A DNA stretch of 64,000 bases from Lactobacillus apis (GTDB taxonomy: Bacteria > Bacillota > Bacilli > Lactobacillales > Lactobacillaceae), in NCBI RefSeq assembly GCF_002837055.1, contig NZ_PDKP01000001.1, forward strand, positions 173,285 to 237,284, given 5' to 3'. The notes under the pieces are model-generated. The model made no database searches and was not told where the DNA came from. It saw only the letters and a program-made list of their open reading frames with translations. Each line of letters begins with the position of its first letter. The stretch's first letter is position 1. Below, in pieces: positions 9,956-17,987 of the stretch. The position numbers and the translations under genes were made by a program.

Positions 9956-11695
9956 TTGAAGCTTTTTAAGAAAATTGCAATTCTTACGACCACAGTGCTT
10001 GCGGGGCTAGCGTTGTCGACTGGACTTGCAATTACATCGGTTGAAGCTGATTCTAATCAATCGCAGCAGCCAGCGCAAGGAGAAACAAAAACCACTCCTA
10101 GCAAGAATAGTAGTCAAGGCGAAAATACCGATGAGGAGAATGACAGTGGTGATCCCAATAGTCAACCTGATCCTGGTAATACCAACTCAGACAACTCGAA
10201 TACCAAACAGCCACCAGTGAAAAAGAAAGCACCCAAACAAGTAATTACAGGCTATGCAATGATGACCAAAGTTGCTGGTAACAAGAACTACAAGGTTTGG
10301 GCAAACGTAAAAGATGGTAAAGTTAGCAAAAAAGTTGCTGATGGTATTAACTTTCAATATAGCCATATTCAATCAGATCAACTAATTGAAACAAAAAGTG
10401 CTCGTTACTGGAGAATTTATGTTAATGGGCGAAAAGTTGGTTATGTAAACGAAAAGTTCTTTGCTAGAAATCAAATAGCTGTGCCTAAAACAATTAGTTT
10501 GGTTAACAATGAGTTTTATGAATTTTTCACACGGGATGCAATTTCATATGTAACTAATTACATGGGAACTGTTATTAGCAATGACAATGTAAAAATTTCT
10601 CGTGAGACTATCTCTTGTGCAACTCCAAAAACTTATACGGTTAAATATACATATGGTGACGCGAAAGCAAGTGTTAAGATAACAGTTAGAAAAAGCACTA
10701 CTGAAGGAATTGCTGATCCTGATGTAACTAATTCGTTCCCTGCGCAGCCTGGTACAAATGAACACCAAGCATGGAAAACACATTATGGTTCTTCAGTTAA
10801 TTACATTAGTCCTACAGAATACACACCAGAAACAGAATCACATACTCTAACAAGTGGTAATATGACTCTGAAGACAAGATTTTATCAACCGGTTCTTCTG
10901 AGCGTAAAGGATCCAACCGATGATAATATCAATCGTGTTGGCCATATTCCAGAAGGTGTAACTGTTTCAAACGGCTGGGCTTATACCAGTTTATTGAGTC
11001 ACACTTATTTAAGCTCTGGTCACATTGTTGGTTATGATTTGAATAAGTTAACTAGCCCGTATAATGCGCAACACCTTTTAGATATGTCTCAAAAGGACTT
11101 TAATAATTATTCTAAGCATATCAAGGTCAGTCCATACATCCCAATTGGACATGGCCAAGCAATGGGTGCAAGTGACAAGTATATCTACGTAATTAATAAT
11201 AATAATAAATTAAACGAAACAACCGATTCAGAAGAAATTGTTCAAATCCGTAAGAGTGATTTACAAATTAACAAAATTTGGACAATGAAAACTTGGGTAG
11301 GTGACCAAAATAGTCCGCGTTACTTCCACAACGGAGTAATCATGAACGATTATGAAATGTACACGGTATATCATGATACTAAGAATAATCGCTATGAATA
11401 TTGGCAACTAACTCGTACTGGCGACAACTGGAATCCAAAATTAGTTGGTAAAACAGATGGTAATTTTGTTAACAACAATTCACCAGTTCAAGGTTTTGCC
11501 TATGATCCAGATCATAAGAACTTTTACTTAGCATTTAATGATTTAATCTTCAAAATTGGTCGCGACGGAACTTTAAAGGATCACTATTCATTTGATACTG
11601 GACGTGAGATTGAAGGTATTTCAGTACATGATGGTAAACTTTACGTTAACTTAGCGCAACGCGCAGAGTTATTAGTAAGCATGAATATTGATTAA
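9956..11695 (+). CDS. Secreted protein: Ser/Asn/Asp-rich linker, GW-like module, Ig-like module and long C-terminal domain (paralogue A)
   Basis: A predicted exported 579-residue protein of unknown role. A signal peptide (MKLFKKIAIL, hydrophobic core, cut near residue 31) is followed by a low-complexity linker rich in S, N, D, P and Q (about 32-92). Next is a GW/SH3-like module (about 97-172, motif YWRIYVNGRKVGYV) and a Big_3-like Ig module (about 178-246, ending in YTYGDAKASVKITV). A domain of about 320 residues completes it and may be a repeated beta-sheet fold. There is no LPXTG or membrane anchor; GW modules often bind wall polymers. The start is TTG 9956 with GGAGG upstream and a TATAAT at 9916-9921. 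A paralogue lies at 13883-15409. Confidence 0.75.
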   Translation: MKLFKKIAILTTTVLAGLALSTGLAITSVEADSNQSQQPAQGETKTTPSKNSSQGENTDEENDSGDPNSQPDPGNTNSDNSNTKQPPVKKKAPKQVITGYAMMTKVAGNKNYKVWANVKDGKVSKKVADGINFQYSHIQSDQLIETKSARYWRIYVNGRKVGYVNEKFFARNQIAVPKTISLVNNEFYEFFTRDAISYVTNYMGTVISNDNVKISRETISCATPKTYTVKYTYGDAKASVKITVRKSTTEGIADPDVTNSFPAQPGTNEHQAWKTHYGSSVNYISPTEYTPETESHTLTSGNMTLKTRFYQPVLLSVKDPTDDNINRVGHIPEGVTVSNGWAYTSLLSHTYLSSGHIVGYDLNKLTSPYNAQHLLDMSQKDFNNYSKHIKVSPYIPIGHGQAMGASDKYIYVINNNNKLNETTDSEEIVQIRKSDLQINKIWTMKTWVGDQNSPRYFHNGVIMNDYEMYTVYHDTKNNRYEYWQLTRTGDNWNPKLVGKTDGNFVNNNSPVQGFAYDPDHKNFYLAFNDLIFKIGRDGTLKDHYSFDTGREIEGISVHDGKLYVNLAQRAELLVSMNID

Positions 11696-11716
11696 ACAAA
11701 CAATATTTAAAGTAAA

Positions 11717-11749
11717 TAAAAAGAAGAGCTAATTAGCTCTTCTTTTTTT
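11717..11749. terminator. Bidirectional terminator overlapping the 3' end of the Fur-family gene
   Basis: AAGAAGAGCTAA pairs with TTAGCTCTTCTT, with A- and T-runs outside. The right half encodes the lysine-rich C-terminus of the convergent Fur-family gene. Confidence 0.85.
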
Positions 11750-12194
11750 GATTCTTCTTTTGACATTCAGGACAAATACCAAAAATTTCTAGGTGACTTG
11801 CCGAAGTAACATAGCCCGTTTGTTTTTCTGCTTCTGCACGCATACGATTTTCAACTGCTTCAAAGTCTGGATAATAGACGTCAGCTATGTTATCGCATTG
11901 TTTACAAATAATGTGGAAATGAGGCTCTACAAAGTAGTCATAGTGAATGGAATCATCACTATTTTTGATTTCGATAACAATGCCTGCGTCAACTAATTTG
12001 TTTAGTGTGTTGTAGACTGTTGCTCGATAGGCTGGCTCGTCGCCGCTAATTGCTTTGAAAATAGTAGCTGCAGTAGGATGATTATGATGTGTCCGCAGAT
12101 ATTTCAAGATTTTAAGCCGTGGCTTGGTGACTTTCAAATTATGCTCACGTAGTAAATCTTCTGTTTCTTTTAAGTAGTTTGGCACAGGTTTCAT
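11733..12194 (-). CDS. Fur-family transcriptional regulator, PerR-like
   Basis: A 153-residue winged-helix metalloregulator. Residues 20-75 form the DNA-binding domain (KVTKPRLKILKYL, AYRATVYNTLNKL). HFHIICKQC (C97, C100) and CPEC (C141, C144) form the structural zinc site, and histidines H92 and H94 are likely regulatory-metal ligands. This fits PerR or Zur better than Fur, but sequence alone does not decide. ATG 12192-12194 directly abuts AAGGAG with no spacing, so the GTG three codons later (12183-12185), with 9-nt spacing, may be the real start; no longer in-frame start exists. TATACT at 12210-12215 is a -10 candidate. Confidence 0.88.
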   Translation of the reverse strand: MKPVPNYLKETEDLLREHNLKVTKPRLKILKYLRTHHNHPTAATIFKAISGDEPAYRATVYNTLNKLVDAGIVIEIKNSDDSIHYDYFVEPHFHIICKQCDNIADVYYPDFEAVENRMRAEAEKQTGYVTSASHLEIFGICPECQKKNQKKKS

Positions 12195-12233
12195 CTCCTT
12201 AGTTTATTAAGTATAGTTTAGCATTAAATGCAC

Positions 12234-12262
12234 AAAAAAAGTCGCCTTTTATTAGGCGACTT
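12234..12262 (-). terminator. Terminator of the APC permease gene
   Basis: On the minus strand AAGTCGCC pairs with GGCGACTT and is followed by seven T. It sits just upstream of the -10 candidate of the Fur-family gene. Confidence 0.85.
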
Positions 12263-12282
12263 AATTAATCTTTAATTAGTAT

Positions 12283-13722
12283 TTACTGTTCTTTAGCATC
12301 TTGATGGTGCTTAATCGTTGGTAAAATCATACCAAGTAAGAATAAAACAATTGGGGTAGCAATGTTCAAGCATAATGTAAATGGATCATCAGAGTACATT
12401 CCCATTAAGCAACATGCAACTGTAACAATTAATCCCCAAACACCAAGCGTATATGCAAGCCATTGATGCTTAGTCATTTCGTAGTTTTGGCCATTGTGGA
12501 ACTTAGCTGCTTGCTTACGTAATGCAATGTAAGCAATGAATACCCATAAATAACGCATTGGCATCACGATAGAGTTTAATTTAACCAGTTGAGCCATGAC
12601 TGCTTGAGCATTTGGCATGATAGCTTGTAAAACAATTAGACCACCAGATAAGCAAACAACCATCCAAATACCGTTGATGTATGCACCATGCTTGTTAACT
12701 TTCAATAGTTTCTTAGGGATATAATCTTTAGCTTCCTTACTACCTAATAGGATACGTAATGGAGCATCAATACTGATTACTAAAGCCGAGAATTGTCCAA
12801 TAACGTTACACCAAGCATAAATGTACATGAACAATCCACCAACACCGTAGTATTGGCCCAACTTGTCAAAGGCCATGTAAGGTCCGTTAGAGATGTATTC
12901 GTTTAAATTAGCGTTAACAACCTTAGGATCAAACATCATTGCCAACGCAATTGTTCCTAAAATTGCGGAAATCATGACCATTCCAGCTAAACCTAACATT
13001 GATTTAGGGAAGTTACGAGAAGGATCTTTCAGCTTGTTTACATATGGTGAAATCTTTTCAGCCCCACCAACTGCGAAGACTAAAATTGATAGCGAGGTAA
13101 AGTACTTGAGGTTAAAGTCAGGTACAAAATTCTTCCAGTTCCAGCTAATATTATTAAAGCCGGCGTGAGGATTGATCATTGGTGCTGCATACATCATGAT
13201 AATGAATAAAATTGACATGATGAACATTGAGGAACCAGCAATCGTTGACAATGTCTTAATAACTGGCACACCACGACTAGCTACCCAGCAGAAGAATAAA
13301 AAGACAGCAAGAGTTGCTAATTGAGTGCAAGTAGTAGGCAAACTGTCATACCAAGTAGTATTGCCAAAAATGCCCCATGACATACCTCTTAAGCCACCAG
13401 TACCCTTACTTGAAATGTAAACGACATGAACAGCCCAGAAAGTCCAACCAGCATAATAAGCCCATTTTGGACCAATTGTAGCATTAATCCATGATGAGAC
13501 CCCACCTTCGGAGTTTTGAAAGACAGAGCCGAGCTCACCAACCATTAGTGCATAAGGGATGAAAAACAGAAGGAAAATAATAATCCAACTGAGAATAACT
13601 TTTGTTCCATCAAAATAAATGAACCCATTAACAACATTACCAAAGCTCCAAACAATAGAGAAGGCCATAGTTGCTAGAGTGGGCCACATCATTTTTTTGG
13701 AATTTTCTTGCGATGTTTCCAT
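12283..13722 (-). CDS. APC-superfamily amino-acid permease (glutamate/GABA antiporter-like)
   Basis: A 479-residue membrane protein with about twelve hydrophobic segments. The N-terminal helix, the IPYALMVGELGSVFQNSEGGVSSWI region with its conserved EGG, and the VFAVGGAEKISPYV segment fit the amino acid/polyamine/organocation superfamily, GadC/YjeM-like branch. Substrate is unknown. It is related to the permease at 59141-60802, which shares the SLMVGQLGSVFNQEGGG block. It has its own terminator and a GGAG site before ATG 13722, and lies between the two secreted paralogues with no obvious functional link. Confidence 0.85.
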   Translation of the reverse strand: METSQENSKKMMWPTLATMAFSIVWSFGNVVNGFIYFDGTKVILSWIIIFLLFFIPYALMVGELGSVFQNSEGGVSSWINATIGPKWAYYAGWTFWAVHVVYISSKGTGGLRGMSWGIFGNTTWYDSLPTTCTQLATLAVFLFFCWVASRGVPVIKTLSTIAGSSMFIMSILFIIMMYAAPMINPHAGFNNISWNWKNFVPDFNLKYFTSLSILVFAVGGAEKISPYVNKLKDPSRNFPKSMLGLAGMVMISAILGTIALAMMFDPKVVNANLNEYISNGPYMAFDKLGQYYGVGGLFMYIYAWCNVIGQFSALVISIDAPLRILLGSKEAKDYIPKKLLKVNKHGAYINGIWMVVCLSGGLIVLQAIMPNAQAVMAQLVKLNSIVMPMRYLWVFIAYIALRKQAAKFHNGQNYEMTKHQWLAYTLGVWGLIVTVACCLMGMYSDDPFTLCLNIATPIVLFLLGMILPTIKHHQDAKEQ

Positions 13723-13882
13723 AACCTAGTTCTCCTTACAGAAAAAATAATAACGTTAATATTGTAACGCAGACAATTATAAAAATCTATTTTTGTTAGA
13801 ATCATAGGAGCACACTATTGATTTAACTTTTTAAAAGTGTGAAACTATCTATATATGTTTTATTAGGAGGGTAAAGAATTTA

Positions 13883-15409
13883 ATGAAGAAAAAGTTTATA
13901 AGTAAGTTGCTAGTTGCCTGCTCAATTATGGTAACTGGCTTATTTGTCGGGAGTAACACAACTGAAGTAAATGCCAAGAGCTACCACAAAGCTGTGACTA
14001 AAATTGCTGGCAATGGTAACTATGCTATTTACCATAAGGCAAGCAAAAAAGGTCCATCAGGTAAATTTACTTCAACTAAGTATTTTAAGCATGCTCAAAT
14101 TCAATCAAAGCAATCGCTTGATACTAAAAAGGGGAAGTTTTGGAAAATTATTGTTGATGGACGAACAGTTGGCTGGGTTAGTCAAGACTTTTTTGTAAGA
14201 AACAAAATAGCAGTTGTTTCCAAAGTTAGTCTAGTACAAAATCCAAACTTTTCATTTGATACAAGGGACGCAATTAACTATGCTACAAACAGTGAGGGAA
14301 CAGCTGTTAAAGCTGATAAGATTAAAGTTTCGACTTCAAGTGTTAGTTCTGCTACCCCTGGCACAACAACAGTTAATTACAGTTATGGCAACGCAAAGGC
14401 AAGCACAACTGTGACGGTTCGTGCTGACAAAAATGAGGGTATAGCTAGAGCTTCTGTTGCTCCTAAAAATGGCCCTAAAGAAGTATCTACTTGGAAGGGT
14501 AGTTCAAAATCTAGTTCAAGAAATTGGAACGCAGCTCACAATTATACTTTTGAAACCAGACCGAATACTTTTAAATCAAATGGCTTAACTCTTAAAACTA
14601 AGTTTTTCCAACCTCGTTTTGTCAGTTTAGATTACAACAAGGCAGCTGATAAAATGGGACAAGTTGGTGTGATACCTGAAGGAATAACAGTACGCGGTTC
14701 CAACTTTACAGTTGCTGTCTTCAATTCAAGTAGTGATCAATACGGTCACTTGGTTTCATATGATTTAAACCATGTTAGCAAGTATGGTGCGCAGAATTTA
14801 CAAGGTTTAAAATGGTCAACTTTTAAAAATTATGCATCGCACATTAAAGTCAGCCCATACATTAAACTTGGACATGGCCAAGCAATCGGCTCATCAGCAA
14901 ATTATATTTATGTAATTGCTAATGACAACAAGATGAAGAATTCCACTGCTTCTGAAGAGATTTATCAAATTCGTAAGTCAGACATGATGGTTAACCAAAT
15001 TTGGAGCTTCAGAATCTGGAGTGGTTCATCACCAAGGTACATTCACAATGCAACATTCTCCGATGATAACACGATGTACTGCTTATTCCACAATGGTGGC
15101 AATGGTTATTATGAATACTGGAAAGTAACGCGGAATGGTGATTCTTGGGTACCAGAAGAAGTTGGTGCGACAAGGGGGAACTTTGTCAGCAACCATTCAC
15201 CTGTTCAAGGATTTACTTATGATCCATCGCATGACCAATTCTACGTTGGTTTTAACGACTACATTTTCAAAGTGGCCAAAGACGGCACTTATAAGAAGAC
15301 ACATCATTTCAACATAAAACGTGAGCTTGAGGGTCTGTCTGTTTCCGGTAATAAGATTTACGCTGAATTTGCTCAACGTGGAGAATTAACGGTTGGTAAG
15401 ACAAAATAA
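13883..15409 (+). CDS. Secreted protein: GW-like module, Ig-like module and long C-terminal domain (paralogue B)
   Basis: A 508-residue exported protein, clearly paralogous to the product of 9956-11695 over everything but the linker. A signal peptide (residues 1-31, ending VNA) leads directly into a GW/SH3-like module (about 35-108, FWKIIVDGRTVGWVSQDFF). A Big_3-like Ig module follows (about 114-180), then the same C-terminal domain. Blocks shared with paralogue A include HIKVSPYI, LGHGQAIG/IGHGQAMG, SEEI-QIRKSD, HSPVQGF-YDP and the C-terminal AQR-EL. Arginines and lysines are abundant, as in many lactobacillar wall-bound proteins. No anchor is seen. AGGAGGG precedes the ATG; a strong terminator follows. 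The biological role is unknown. Confidence 0.75.
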   Translation: MKKKFISKLLVACSIMVTGLFVGSNTTEVNAKSYHKAVTKIAGNGNYAIYHKASKKGPSGKFTSTKYFKHAQIQSKQSLDTKKGKFWKIIVDGRTVGWVSQDFFVRNKIAVVSKVSLVQNPNFSFDTRDAINYATNSEGTAVKADKIKVSTSSVSSATPGTTTVNYSYGNAKASTTVTVRADKNEGIARASVAPKNGPKEVSTWKGSSKSSSRNWNAAHNYTFETRPNTFKSNGLTLKTKFFQPRFVSLDYNKAADKMGQVGVIPEGITVRGSNFTVAVFNSSSDQYGHLVSYDLNHVSKYGAQNLQGLKWSTFKNYASHIKVSPYIKLGHGQAIGSSANYIYVIANDNKMKNSTASEEIYQIRKSDMMVNQIWSFRIWSGSSPRYIHNATFSDDNTMYCLFHNGGNGYYEYWKVTRNGDSWVPEEVGATRGNFVSNHSPVQGFTYDPSHDQFYVGFNDYIFKVAKDGTYKKTHHFNIKRELEGLSVSGNKIYAEFAQRGELTVGKTK

Positions 15410-15416
15410 AATGAAT

Positions 15417-15451
15417 TAAAAAACAGTTTTCCGAAAGGAAGACTGTTTTTG
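15417..15451 (+). terminator. Terminator after secreted paralogue B
   Basis: AAAAACAGTTTTCC and GGAAGACTGTTTTT pair around GAAA, followed by T residues. Confidence 0.9.
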
Positions 15452-15474
15452 TTTTAGTCAGGATTAATAATAAA

Positions 15475-15504
15475 TTGACTGTTTTTATAAAGTTTGCATA
15501 TTAT
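15475..15504 (+). promoter_or_regulatory. Promoter of the three-gene ABC transporter operon
   Basis: TTGACT (15475-15480) is followed after 18 bp by TATTAT (15499-15504), about 60 bp before the first ATG. Confidence 0.55.
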
Positions 15505-15562
15505 TTTAATTATTATATAATTCCATTTATAGTATTTTTAAAATAGTTTAAGGAAGGTCCCT

Positions 15563-16267
15563 ATGCAAAACATACTAGAAACAACTAACTTAACCAAAAA
15601 GTTCAAAAATCAAGTTGCACTTGATCATGTTAATATACATGTACCTGCCAATCAGGTTTATTGCTTGCTTGGACCAAATGGAGCCGGTAAGACGACACTG
15701 ATGAAAATTTTGACTGGAATGATTTCAGCCACAGAAGGATCGATTTCCTTTGCTGGACATGAATGGTCTAGAAAAGATCTTGCGTCTATCGGTTCGTTGA
15801 TTGAGAATGCTCCGTTATATGGCAACCTAACTGCAAGAGAAAATTTGCAGGTCATTTGTAATTTGCGAGGCGTAGATACTAATGAAATAGATAATATTTT
15901 AGCAACAGTGGGTATGGATCAAACTGGAAAGAAACTTGCTAAAAATTTTTCTTTAGGTATGAAAGAACGATTGGGAATTGGGCTAGCCTTAGTTGGTAGT
16001 CCTAAGCTATTGATTTTAGACGAGCCAACAAACGGACTTGATCCACTAGGAATTCAACAATTACGTAACCTGATTGCTGAATTTAAAAAGAAAGATATCA
16101 CAATTATTATTTCAAGTCACATGTTATCAGAAGTTGAGCATTTAGCAGATAACATTGGAATTATCGGAAACGGTAAACTTCTCTTAGAAAAGCCGATAGA
16201 TCATCAGGAAAACTTGGAAGAACTGTTTAATAGTACGTTGATGAAAGCTGGTGTTACAGGTGCTTAA
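15563..16267 (+). CDS. ABC transporter ATP-binding protein, lantibiotic-protection type
   Basis: A 234-residue ABC ATPase with Walker A GPNGAGKT (residues 37-44), signature FSLGMKERLGIG and Walker B LLILDEPTNGLD. The SLGMKxRL signature is typical of the BcrA/LanF/CcmA group that pumps bacitracin or lantibiotics away from the membrane. Two permease genes follow in overlapping frames, giving a LanFEG-like layout. No lantibiotic structural, modification, two-component or protease genes are nearby, so it is best read as an orphan resistance or immunity exporter. Start ATG has AAGGAAGG upstream. Confidence 0.9.
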   Translation: MQNILETTNLTKKFKNQVALDHVNIHVPANQVYCLLGPNGAGKTTLMKILTGMISATEGSISFAGHEWSRKDLASIGSLIENAPLYGNLTARENLQVICNLRGVDTNEIDNILATVGMDQTGKKLAKNFSLGMKERLGIGLALVGSPKLLILDEPTNGLDPLGIQQLRNLIAEFKKKDITIIISSHMLSEVEHLADNIGIIGNGKLLLEKPIDHQENLEELFNSTLMKAGVTGA

Positions 16268-16988
16268 AGCTCTATCAATAGAAACTCTTAAAACTAAAAG
16301 AACTCTTGTTAGACAATTAATCTGGGTTTTTCCATTCTTAGTAGCAATTGTCACTTTTCTATTATTTGCAGCAGCCGGCTATGTGGCTCAAAGCATAATT
16401 AATCAGTGGAGTTGTATTTGGTTTCCATTATTTTTAGCACTAATCATTGGGCTAAATGATCGCCATGAAAAAAATAGTACTGAATATAAAATGATTCTGA
16501 GCTCACCGGATGACTTATTTAGTTATGAGTTAGGTAGAATACTTCATGGGTCTCTGCAAGGCCTGATTACTTCCCTTGTCCTAGTTATTTTGGTTTGCGT
16601 ACTTTCATTTGTGACAGTTACTAGTGTTTCAGTCTCCTCAATAGTTTTGGCGATTTTGGGATTATGGCTTGTGAATTTATGGCAAGTACCTTTATACACA
16701 TGGATTAGTCGTTTGACGAATATGTATGTTACAGTGCTTATTGCGGCTATCGGAGTTTTTATTGGCATAGAAATTAATGAATATGCTTGGGGGAAAATTT
16801 GGCCATTTACTTGGTCTGAAATTTTCCCAATTTCTCTAATTAAGATTAAAATAAATGGTCTCCCGATAGCAAATACCTCAGGCTTATCGAATAATTACTG
16901 GACGATTGGAGCAGCACTTGTTTTATTTGTGATTTTAAGTTACTTGGGTGCTAGATCATTTAGAAATCAGGTAAAGAAGAATGATTAA
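16251..16988 (+). CDS. ABC transporter permease, LanE/MutE-like
   Basis: A 245-residue membrane protein with about six hydrophobic helices (roughly 25-50, 60-75, 105-130, 135-160, 165-185 and 220-240). The N-terminal ALSIETLKTKRTLVR and the early EKNSTEYKMILSSP loop are characteristic of lantibiotic ABC permeases. The start is GTG at 16251 (17 bp overlap with the ATPase gene) or the in-frame GTG at 16260; neither has an ideal ribosome site, so translational coupling is likely. It overlaps the next permease gene by 8 bp. Confidence 0.85.
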   Translation: MLQVLKALSIETLKTKRTLVRQLIWVFPFLVAIVTFLLFAAAGYVAQSIINQWSCIWFPLFLALIIGLNDRHEKNSTEYKMILSSPDDLFSYELGRILHGSLQGLITSLVLVILVCVLSFVTVTSVSVSSIVLAILGLWLVNLWQVPLYTWISRLTNMYVTVLIAAIGVFIGIEINEYAWGKIWPFTWSEIFPISLIKIKINGLPIANTSGLSNNYWTIGAALVLFVILSYLGARSFRNQVKKND

Positions 16989-17712
16989 TAAAATATTTAA
17001 AGCCGAAAACGAAAAATTAAAGCGTAGTTTTTTATTATACATGCATCTATTTGTGCTACTTGTTTTCCCGCTAATTATGGGACTTTACTATGGAAGTAAG
17101 AAGAATTTTGTTAATTCCCAAACCATGGTTATAAGTTTTTATGAAATATTAGCAATTGTTTCTCCTTTAGTCATTAGCGTTGTGGTTTGTCTTGTTTTTG
17201 ATAGAGAAGAAAAAGCCGGCGGCTGCAAAAATTGGTTGTCCAATCCTATAGGGAAGGGCAAAACTATAATGACGCAATTGCTGTACTATTGGCTGTGGTA
17301 TTTTGTTGAAATAGTAGGGACAAGTATTTTTTACTATTTGATTCTAAAATATGGGTTCCGTGTAACGGGTATCTCCTTCTTAAAGCTTCTTCTAACAAGC
17401 ATTGCTTTTGCTCTTTTTGGCTTTTTGCAATATGCAATTGCTCAATTAATTGTACTTAAATGGAACGTTGGGGGAGCAATGATTTTAGGATTCTTTGGAT
17501 CCGTAATTTCTGCTTTAAGCATTACAGTTATCTTCGACTTTATTTGGCCGATTGTACCCTGGTCATGGCAAATTTATTTGATTGCTTTTTGGCAGAAAGA
17601 AATGAGTCTTGGCTCCCAAAAAGTCATAGGATTATTGATGCTAATTCCACTCTTCTTAACAGTTATATTTAGTCTGTTGATTGAAAAGGCATATAGAAAC
17701 TGGCAACACTAA
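16981..17712 (+). CDS. ABC transporter permease, LanG/MutG-like
   Basis: A 243-residue membrane protein, second permease of the set. It begins INKIFKAENEKLKRSFLLYMHL, has about six hydrophobic helices, and carries the loop GCKNWLSNPIGKGKTIMTQL resembling the equivalent loop of its partner. The ATG lies inside the end of the previous gene with AGGTAAAG upstream. A long hairpin terminator follows at 17783-17827. With the two preceding genes it would form one ATPase dimer plus a permease heterodimer in the membrane. Confidence 0.85.
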   Translation: MINKIFKAENEKLKRSFLLYMHLFVLLVFPLIMGLYYGSKKNFVNSQTMVISFYEILAIVSPLVISVVVCLVFDREEKAGGCKNWLSNPIGKGKTIMTQLLYYWLWYFVEIVGTSIFYYLILKYGFRVTGISFLKLLLTSIAFALFGFLQYAIAQLIVLKWNVGGAMILGFFGSVISALSITVIFDFIWPIVPWSWQIYLIAFWQKEMSLGSQKVIGLLMLIPLFLTVIFSLLIEKAYRNWQH

Positions 17713-17782
17713 AAGTTCTAAGTTGAATCATTGTATGCCTGACATAAATATAAAAATTAGAGTAGCGCATTACAATTCAGAT

Positions 17783-17827
17783 GAGGACTAACTTTTGATT
17801 TTTAATCGAAAGTTAGTCCTTTTTGTT
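17783..17827 (+). terminator. Terminator of the LanFEG-like operon
   Basis: AGGACTAACTTT pairs with AAAGTTAGTCCT, the inner part pairs through GATT/AATC, and a T-run follows. Confidence 0.9.
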
Positions 17828-17846
17828 TAAAAATGAGATATTAAGA

Positions 17847-17855
17847 TGCTATAAC
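17847..17855 (+). promoter_or_regulatory. Extended -10 element upstream of the carbamoyltransferase gene
   Basis: TGCTATAAC is an extended -10. It would give a leader of about 125 nt before the chosen TTG start. Confidence 0.5.
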
Positions 17856-17987
17856 ATGTGAATAATATTGCTATGTATGGCAATGTTTAAGACTTTTTAT
17901 AATTTCAATAAAATCATTTTTCAAAGGAAAGATATCAGGTATCATTTTAGTCTGATAAAACCAAGTATTTTGATTAAGGAGAACCTT

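Noticed and set aside
17868..17987. 40-codon N-terminal extension of the carbamoyltransferase
   Set aside because: It does not resemble the family and TTG 17988 has AAGGAG at good spacing.
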